DNA from: Clostridia bacterium
Lineage (GTDB): Bacteria; Bacillota_A; Clostridia; Oscillospirales; CAG-272
Reading direction: 5' to 3'
NCBI GenBank assembly: GCA_017462125.1
Contig: JAFTRQ010000050.1
Location: 1 to 19,807 of the forward strand
Length of the DNA stretch: 19,807 nucleotides
Shown here: piece by piece, positions 14,492 through 19,807 of the stretch
Position numbering within the stretch: position 1 is the first letter of the stretch
Layout of the letters: each line of letters opens with the position of its first letter
Notes under the pieces: model-generated
The model's database searches: none
Told to the model about the DNA's origin: nothing
What the model saw: the letters and a program-made list of their open reading frames with translations, nothing else
Made by a program: the position numbers and the translations under genes

Positions 14492-17400
14492 TTATACGGA
14501 ATTTTTATCCCCATTTTGTACAGTTTCAAGATATTTTTCAAACATTCTGTTAATTATCACAAGAGAATTCTCTCCCGCCTTCAGCCGCAAAACAACGTAA
14601 TTGTCACCGTTTGCCCCCATCATAACGCGAAGTCTGCCTCCTGTGATAAAGGACATCTCCTGCCACATCGACACGTCAAGCTTCTGCTGATACAGCCTGA
14701 TCTCACCGTTCATTTCGATGATCTGCTTAATATCGAGATCGATCGCCTGCGCGCGGATCAGCGCAATGCGAAGCAGATTGTCAACGGTGTTCGGCATCTC
14801 TCCGAAGCGGTCAAGCAGCTCGTCTGCGATGTCGTCAGCGTCGTATTTGTTTCGGATCAGCGCGATTCGCTTATACAAAGTCATTCGCTGACCGGGATAA
14901 CGCACGTATCTTTCGGGAATGAACGCGTCGTGCGCAAAGCTGACGGTGCAATCCTCCCGCTCCTTGGGCTTTTCACCCTTTTCCTCAAGCACAGCGTCAT
15001 TCAAAAGCTTGATGTAAAGATCGTATCCGATCGCCTCAAGGTGTCCGTGCTGCTCGGCTCCGAGAATGTTACCCGCGCCTCGGATCTCCATATCTCGCAA
15101 GGCGATCCTGAAGCCCGCGCCGAATTCGGCGTATTCCTTGATCGCCTCAAGTCTTTTTTGCGCGATCTCCGAAATGCCCTTGTCCTTGGGGAAGGTAAAG
15201 TACGCATACGCGCGGCGCGAGGAGCGCCCCACTCTTCCGCGGAGCTGATGGAGCTGTGAAAGGCCTAAGCGGTCTGCCCTGTCCGCAATCAGCGTGTTCG
15301 CGTTGGGAATATCGATGCCCGTCTCAATAATGGTGGTGCACACAAGGATGTCGATCTCGCCCGAAAGCATCCTGCTCCAGATATCCTCAAGCTCCTCCTT
15401 GTCCATCTTGCCGTGGGCTACCGTCACTCTTGCCTCGGGTATCGCCTCGGAAATATGCGCCGCAACGCGGTCGATGGATTCCACAAAATTATGGATATAG
15501 AAGACCTGACCTCCTCTTCGCAGCTCTCTGCGGATCGCTTCAAATATGATCAGATCGTCATATTCCAGAACGTAGGTCTGCACGGGAAGTCTGTCTCCGG
15601 GCGCTTCATCCAAAATCGAAATGTCGCGAATGCCGCCCATCGCCATATTCAAAGTTCTCGGGATCGGTGTCGCCGACAGAGTCAGCACGTCGATGTTGCC
15701 GCCCAGCTGCTTTAGCTTTTCCTTCTGCGCCACGCCAAATCGCTGCTCCTCGTCTACGATCAGAAGACCGAGATCGTGGAATTTCACTTCCTTGCCAAGC
15801 AATTTATGCGTTCCGATAATAATGTCGGTATCTCCTCTTTCAAGTCGGCGCAGTGATTGCTCAACCTGCTTTGGCGTGCGGAAACGGGAGATCATATCCA
15901 CGTTGACCGCAAAGTTTCTCATACGGCTCATAGCGGTCTGATAATGCTGAAGCGCAAGAATCGTGGTAGGCACAAGGATCGCCACCTGCTTGCCCGACAG
16001 CACCGCCTTGTACGCCGCACGGAAGGCAACCTCGGTCTTACCGTAGCCAACGTCGCCGCAGAGGAGACGGTCCATCGGCGTGCTCCTCATCATATCCTGC
16101 TTGATATCCGAGATCGCGTCGAGCTGACAGTCGGTCTCGTCGTAATCAAAGGCCTCCTCAAAGCTTCTCTGCATTTCGTCATCCGAGTCAAACGCATATC
16201 CCGGACGGCGCATACGCTCCGCATACAGCTTGATGAGATCCTTCGCCATCTCACGCACCGCGCCTTTAGCGCGGCTGGTAGACTTCTTCCATTGCTCGCC
16301 GCCCATTTTCGACAGCTTGACCATACCGTCATCGGCATGCGCACCGATATACTTGGACACAAGATCCATCTTTTCAACCGGCAGACAGAGCTTGTCGCTG
16401 CCCGCGTACTGAATACTGATATAATCGCGGCTGACACCGTCGATCTTCAGCTTTTCGATGCCAAGGTAACGACCGATACCGTAGGTTTCGTGTACCACGA
16501 TATCTCCCACCTCAAGCTCAGCATACGACAGGATCTTTTTGGCGTCATCCCGCTTTTGCGATCTTCTTTTGCTCTTTCCCGAGGCGCGTAAGCCTCCCGC
16601 TCCGCGCTCTCCCTCGGTGGAGATCACGGCGATCCTCGGTGTGATCAGCTCATATCCGGGAATCGACTTTTTCCAAGTGATATAAACGATCTTTTTTTCT
16701 AAGGCCTCCGCATCCGTCACCTCTCCCGCCGTTACCGAGACGGAAAAATCCGCATCGCGAAGAAGCCCTGCAAGATTACCCGCAGAGGTCTCGTTGTCGG
16801 TCATGATCACGACCCTGTATCCGCCGTGCTGATAGGTGATCAGATCCTCGCACAGCAGGTTCAGATTGTCAGTATAGGTCACAGGCTGACGTGTTCGGAA
16901 TCCGAACATACCCGACAATCGCTTGCCCGCAATACCGCCCGAAAGCGAATTGAGGTGCACGGTCACGTGGCTGTCGCAGAAAAGCTCAAACGCCGCCGCG
17001 CTCTTGGAGTATTCCGCGTATTTGGGAGAAATCGTGCCTCCCTCCATCAGCTCCTTGATATTCTCCTCCTCGTGCCACTTCTCCGCCTTCAAGCGGTCGT
17101 TGACGGCACCCGTGGAGCGGATCAGCACAAGACTGCGCTCCGAAAAGTAGTCCAGAAGACAACATTTTTGGGGATATACAAGAGAGATATATTTGTCAAT
17201 AAAGTTCACGTCCGCTACGTCGCCCGAAAGCGCGGTCAGCTCTCTCGTCAGCTCATAGCAGACCTTTTCATCGGTCACCTCGCAGTATCTGGCCTTGATC
17301 GCCTTTTCAACGCGCTGACAAGTCTCGCCGTCGATCAGCATCTCTCTCGCGGGGATAAACGATGCCGTCTGCACGTTCACACTCAAGCGCTGTGTTTCCA

Positions 17401-18079
17401 CGTCAAAGATGCCCATACGGTCGATCTCATCGTCAAAGAATTCGATACGCAGAGCAAAGCTGCCGTGCCTCACCTCACCGTCTGCATCGGTAAAGCTGCC
17501 GTTTGGCGGGTATACGTCCACGATGCCGCCGCGAAGGGCAAACTGTCCCGCGCCCTCTACCATATCCACGCGCGCATATCCTGCCGCCACAAGCCGCCCC
17601 GCAAGATCGGAGGGCTCGATGCGCGTGTCAAAGTCAATGGAGATCACGTTATCACGCAGCACCTCGAGAGGGATCGTGTATCCCAGCGCCACGTCGGGAG
17701 TGGTGACCACGAAATCGTACGCACCGTCAAGAATCCCCGACAGCACCTGTAGCCTCTCATGCTCAAACTCATGGGAGGCGGTTATATTATAGAATGTAAG
17801 ATCGCGGGAAACAAAGAACGCCGAGCGGTGTCCGAACTGCTCAAAGTCGCGGCAAAGCCGCCTGCATTCCTTCTCCTCGGAGCAGATGACAAGAACGGGA
17901 GTGCTTCTCTTTTCCTTTGTGTCCTCGCAAAGGCAGATCGAGAGCGCGTCGGAGGCACCTCCCGAAAGACCGCTTGCAAGGATCGGCAGCGGCTTGTCGC
18001 GGAAATTTTTTTCTGCGGTTTCAAGAAGCTGCCTGTATTCTCTGTCCGCGCGTATTGGGGTTGTTAAAATATTTGGCAT
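14492..18079 (-). CDS. mfd: Transcription-repair coupling factor Mfd
   Basis: A 1195-residue ATP-driven DNA translocase, close to the family's usual 1150-1180. It removes RNA polymerase stalled at lesions and recruits UvrA. Domains in order: UvrB-homology N-terminal part with GQFALRGGIVDVYPP; the CarD-like RNA-polymerase interaction domain beginning EVGDIVVHETYGIGRYLG; the RecG-like helicase core with Walker A GDVGYGKTE (K681), DEEQRFG (D776), LSATPIPRTLNMA and QLRGRVGRS; and the C-terminal TRCF domain. All motifs are intact. RBS GGAGG (18084-18088) is 4 nt from the ATG. It is separated from pth by 236 nt containing a palindromic element, which is more than is usual for these co-transcribed genes. 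Confidence 0.98.
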   Translation of the reverse strand: MPNILTTPIRADREYRQLLETAEKNFRDKPLPILASGLSGGASDALSICLCEDTKEKRSTPVLVICSEEKECRRLCRDFEQFGHRSAFFVSRDLTFYNITASHEFEHERLQVLSGILDGAYDFVVTTPDVALGYTIPLEVLRDNVISIDFDTRIEPSDLAGRLVAAGYARVDMVEGAGQFALRGGIVDVYPPNGSFTDADGEVRHGSFALRIEFFDDEIDRMGIFDVETQRLSVNVQTASFIPAREMLIDGETCQRVEKAIKARYCEVTDEKVCYELTRELTALSGDVADVNFIDKYISLVYPQKCCLLDYFSERSLVLIRSTGAVNDRLKAEKWHEEENIKELMEGGTISPKYAEYSKSAAAFELFCDSHVTVHLNSLSGGIAGKRLSGMFGFRTRQPVTYTDNLNLLCEDLITYQHGGYRVVIMTDNETSAGNLAGLLRDADFSVSVTAGEVTDAEALEKKIVYITWKKSIPGYELITPRIAVISTEGERGAGGLRASGKSKRRSQKRDDAKKILSYAELEVGDIVVHETYGIGRYLGIEKLKIDGVSRDYISIQYAGSDKLCLPVEKMDLVSKYIGAHADDGMVKLSKMGGEQWKKSTSRAKGAVREMAKDLIKLYAERMRRPGYAFDSDDEMQRSFEEAFDYDETDCQLDAISDIKQDMMRSTPMDRLLCGDVGYGKTEVAFRAAYKAVLSGKQVAILVPTTILALQHYQTAMSRMRNFAVNVDMISRFRTPKQVEQSLRRLERGDTDIIIGTHKLLGKEVKFHDLGLLIVDEEQRFGVAQKEKLKQLGGNIDVLTLSATPIPRTLNMAMGGIRDISILDEAPGDRLPVQTYVLEYDDLIIFEAIRRELRRGGQVFYIHNFVESIDRVAAHISEAIPEARVTVAHGKMDKEELEDIWSRMLSGEIDILVCTTIIETGIDIPNANTLIADRADRLGLSQLHQLRGRVGRSSRRAYAYFTFPKDKGISEIAQKRLEAIKEYAEFGAGFRIALRDMEIRGAGNILGAEQHGHLEAIGYDLYIKLLNDAVLEEKGEKPKEREDCTVSFAHDAFIPERYVRYPGQRMTLYKRIALIRNKYDADDIADELLDRFGEMPNTVDNLLRIALIRAQAIDLDIKQIIEMNGEIRLYQQKLDVSMWQEMSFITGGRLRVMMGANGDNYVVLRLKAGENSLVIINRMFEKYLETVQNGDKNSV

Positions 18080-18116
18080 TTTGCCTCCGAATTAATGATA
18101 AATTGCGATTTATGGG

Positions 18117-18280
18117 TGTGGCACGGCGATGTTTTTTGAAAGTTTTGCTCGAGCTTTTTCAAAAGCTCGTCGCTTGATGATGTTTTCGAAGAAAACTCAC
18201 AGAGTAAACCGCAAGCGGTTTACGTAGTTTTTTCTCAAAAAGCGACGTAAAAACTTTCAAAAAGACAATGCCGTGGCATT
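18117..18280. repeat. Nested inverted-repeat element (MITE-like or structured RNA) in the pth-mfd gap
   Basis: Outer arms 18119-18146 and 18250-18278 are near-perfect inverted repeats (shared core TTTTTGAAAGTTTT plus a CACGGC end). Inside are: a 9-bp hairpin CGAGCTTTT/AAAAGCTCG (150-158 with 161-169 of the 18,000s); CGTCGCTT (18168-18175) pairing with AAGCGACG (18240-18247); a small hairpin GTTTTC-GAA-GAAAAC (18182-18196); and a 9-bp hairpin GTAAACCGC-AA-GCGGTTTAC (18204-18223). The whole folds into a branched structure on either strand. No transposase or coding frame is present. The layout suggests a non-autonomous mobile repeat or a dispersed palindromic unit; a functional RNA is an alternative. 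It sits inside the pth-mfd transcript. Confidence 0.7.
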
Positions 18281-18315
18281 TCAACTCCCCGACAAATCAA
18301 AATTCAAACTCCGAA

Positions 18316-18954
18316 TTACTTCTTCGAATTACAGATCTGCATCGCTCCGTCAACGTCGCCGCAAAGCAGCTTTTCCAAGCCCTCGTAAGCGGTAACGAAG
18401 CAATCAAAAATGACCTTTTTGTCCTCCTCCGACAGGTTCCCAAGCACCCAATCCGCCATATCGTAGTCGGGATGGGGCTTTTTGCCCACGCCGAAGCGGA
18501 TGCGCGGGAAATTATCGCTTCCCATTCTCGTGATGATCGAGCGCAGACCCTTCTGTCCTCCGTCGGAGCCCGATTTGCGTACTCTCATTCGTCCAACGTC
18601 AAGATTTACGTCGTCGGACAGCACAATGATATTCTCAATCGGGATCTTATAAAAATTCGCCGCCTCGATAACCGCGTCACCCGAGGCATTCATAAGCGTC
18701 TGCGGCTTCATCAAAAGAACTCGCTTGCCCGCAATCGTCGCCTCGCCAACAAGCGCCTTGAATTTGGATCGGTTGACAACAGCGCCGCACTTCTGCGAAA
18801 TATAGTCCATCGCAAGGAATCCCGCGTTGTGACGGGTGTAAAAATACTTGTCTCCGGGGTTTCCGAGCCCCACCACAAGATGCGTGATCGGCGCCTGTGC
18901 GCGATCCTCCTTCTCTTTTTCGATCTTCTTGAATATGTCAAAAATGTTGGACAT
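18316..18954 (-). CDS. pth: Peptidyl-tRNA hydrolase
   Basis: A 212-residue cytosolic enzyme that frees tRNA from peptidyl-tRNAs dropped by the ribosome. VVGLGNPG (27-34, with N32), TRHNAGF (40-46, with catalytic H42), MNASG (N89), and SDDVNLDVGR (D114) match the family. Where E. coli has GGHNG, this protein has GGQKG (132-136), so one substrate-contact Asn is replaced by Lys; I recall similar changes in some Firmicutes. Compared with the family it has about 24 extra N-terminal residues, charged and helix-like (MSNIFDIFKKIEKEKEDRAQ). The start at 18954 follows AAGGAG (18961-18966) by 6 nt; an earlier Met at 18996 lacks support. It heads the cluster pth - mfd - foldase-like genes. Confidence 0.95.
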   Translation of the reverse strand: MSNIFDIFKKIEKEKEDRAQAPITHLVVGLGNPGDKYFYTRHNAGFLAMDYISQKCGAVVNRSKFKALVGEATIAGKRVLLMKPQTLMNASGDAVIEAANFYKIPIENIIVLSDDVNLDVGRMRVRKSGSDGGQKGLRSIITRMGSDNFPRIRFGVGKKPHPDYDMADWVLGNLSEEDKKVIFDCFVTAYEGLEKLLCGDVDGAMQICNSKK

Positions 18955-19106
18955 GAAATTCTCCTTAAACCTAATAATGCTCGGTGCCTTCAACACCTTC
19001 GTGAAGCCAAAAGCTTCAAAACACGGAAAACGCCACTTTTACGCGACCGGGGGTGTCAAACCTTCCCGAAACGCGCAAAACCGGCTCTTTTATTCACTTT
19101 CAATAA

Positions 19107-19135
19107 ATTATACTACGGTGAATGGCATTTGTCAA
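19107..19135 (-). promoter_or_regulatory. Perfect-consensus sigma-A promoter of pth
   Basis: On the minus strand TTGACA (19130-19135), 17-bp spacer, TATAAT (19107-19112). The start is near 19100. Confidence 0.9.
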
Positions 19136-19232
19136 ACGCTTTTTGTGCAAAACAATAATTGTTCACAAAAAGTTTACAAATCAAAGCCCTTCTTTTTTTC
19201 CTTAAGCCCTTCCAATAATGGCAATTATATGG

Positions 19233-19238
19233 TATAAT
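19233..19238 (+). promoter_or_regulatory. Candidate -10 box of the pyruvate, phosphate dikinase gene
   Basis: A perfect TATAAT, with a poor -35 (TTCCAA at 19210-19215, 17-bp spacer, three of six matches). The start would be near 19245. A weak -35 could mean an activator, or that the true promoter differs. Confidence 0.55.
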
Positions 19239-19363
19239 ATACGATGCTAAATCGAACAGCGCAGAAAATCACGGCACGGACAAGCCTCCGCGTCCTTCTT
19301 TCTTGCGGTTTGATGCGGCACGTAACGTTGTTAAAAATATTTTTTATATGGAGGACAAATCCA

Positions 19364-19807
19364 ATGGCAAAGAAGTATTGTTACCTCTTTACAGAAGGTA
19401 ATGCAAACATGCGTGAGATCCTCGGCGGTAAGGGTGCGAACCTCGCTGAAATGACCAATATCGGTCTTCCCGTTCCCCAGGGCTTCACAATTTCCACAGA
19501 GGCTTGTACTCAGTACTACGAGGACGGCAGACAGATCAACGATGAGATCATGGCTGAGATCATGGAATACATCGTTAAGATGGAAGAAGTTACCGGCAAG
19601 AAGTTCGGTGACCTCGAGAATCCTCTTCTCGTTTCCGTTCGTTCCGGTGCTCGTGCATCCATGCCCGGTATGATGGACACTATTCTTAACCTCGGTCTTA
19701 ACGAAGAGGTTGTTGAAGTTATGGCTAAGAAGTCCGGCACCCCCCGTTGGGCTTACGACTGCTACCGTAGATTTATCCAGATGTACTCCGACGTCGTTAT
19801 GGAAGTC
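19364..19807 (+). CDS. ppdK: Pyruvate, phosphate dikinase (5' part, cut by the window end)
   Basis: The first 148 codons of an enzyme of about 870-880 residues that interconverts pyruvate + ATP + Pi and phosphoenolpyruvate + AMP + PPi. The visible part is the start of the ATP-grasp nucleotide-binding domain: [14 protein letters not shown] at the N-terminus, [10 protein letters not shown] (about 22-31), and [15 protein letters not shown] (about 91-105), both diagnostic of the family. RBS GGAGG (19350-19354) is 9 nt from the ATG. The frame is open for 40 codons upstream to an ATG at 19244, but that lies at the predicted transcription start and has no RBS. Codons are biased to GGT, CGT, GCT, GTT and CTT, unlike the neighbouring genes, as expected of a highly expressed gene. 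The frame is open to the last base of the window. Confidence 0.96.
   Translation, partial: MAKKYCYLFTEGNANMREILGGKGANLAEMTNIGLPVPQGFTISTEACTQYYEDGRQINDEIMAEIMEYIVKMEEVTGKKFGDLENPLLVSVRSGARASMPGMMDTILNLGLNEEVVEVMAKKSGTPRWAYDCYRRFIQMYSDVVMEV

Larger units (their letters stand above)
18955..19363. other. Divergent control region between pth and pyruvate, phosphate dikinase
   Basis: This 409-bp gap has no gene that I can support. It holds the two divergent promoters (listed separately), a pth leader of about 146 nt and a dikinase leader of about 115 nt. The pth leader contains small hairpins on the minus strand: GAAGC-TTTTG-GCTTC and GGTG-TTGAAGG-CACC, close to the RBS. I recognise no riboswitch class. 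Confidence 0.6.

Overview
The window is an ordinary chromosomal stretch of a low-GC Gram-positive anaerobe, most likely an uncultured gut member of the Clostridia. The evidence is: strong GGAGG-type ribosome binding sites; many sigma-A promoters of the form TTGACA-17 bp-TATAAT; signal peptides of Gram-positive lipoprotein type; the clostridial order pth - mfd - PrsA-like foldase; and a glycolysis that appears to use pyrophosphate (a PPi-type phosphofructokinase and a pyruvate, phosphate dikinase). Assignment below class level cannot be made from the sequence alone.

Layout, left to right. (1) 1-400: a three-gene tRNA operon on the minus strand (Gly-TCC, Arg-TCT, His-GTG) with a consensus promoter and a bidirectional terminator. 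(2) 491-2401: a monocistronic GH36-like alpha-galactosidase on the plus strand, ending in a terminator shared with the convergent next gene. (3) 2413-5161: a very long CvpA-like membrane protein with a roughly 700-residue non-membrane tail, from its own perfect-consensus promoter. (4) 5219-5706: a small protein resembling a phage neck/connector protein, standing alone, behind a leader that carries a terminator-like hairpin. (5) 5780-10113: a minus-strand operon cysE - lipid/diacylglycerol kinase - ThrE-type exporter (two subunits) - PPi-dependent phosphofructokinase. (6) 10185-11786: a plus-strand orphan solute-binding lipoprotein divergent from cysE. (7) 11790-19135: a minus-strand cluster pth - mfd - two tandem PpiC/PrsA-like lipoproteins, with an elaborate nested inverted repeat between pth and mfd. 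(8) 19233-19807: the start of pyruvate, phosphate dikinase, cut by the window edge.

How the parts may work together. Serine acetyltransferase and a serine/threonine-type exporter in one operon suggest control of the serine pool and cysteine synthesis. PPi-PFK and PPDK are two halves of a PPi-linked glycolysis. The solute-binding lipoprotein and alpha-galactosidase point to use of plant or host oligosaccharides. The pth-mfd-foldase cluster is housekeeping (tRNA rescue, transcription-coupled repair, secreted-protein folding).

I found no CRISPR array, prophage, insertion sequence or defence system. The least explained items are the pair of foldase-like lipoproteins carrying a tandem aromatic/Asp/Gly repeat inside the parvulin fold with the first catalytic-site His replaced, the nested palindromic element in the pth-mfd gap, the lone phage-connector-like gene with an attenuator-like leader, and the giant CvpA-like protein.
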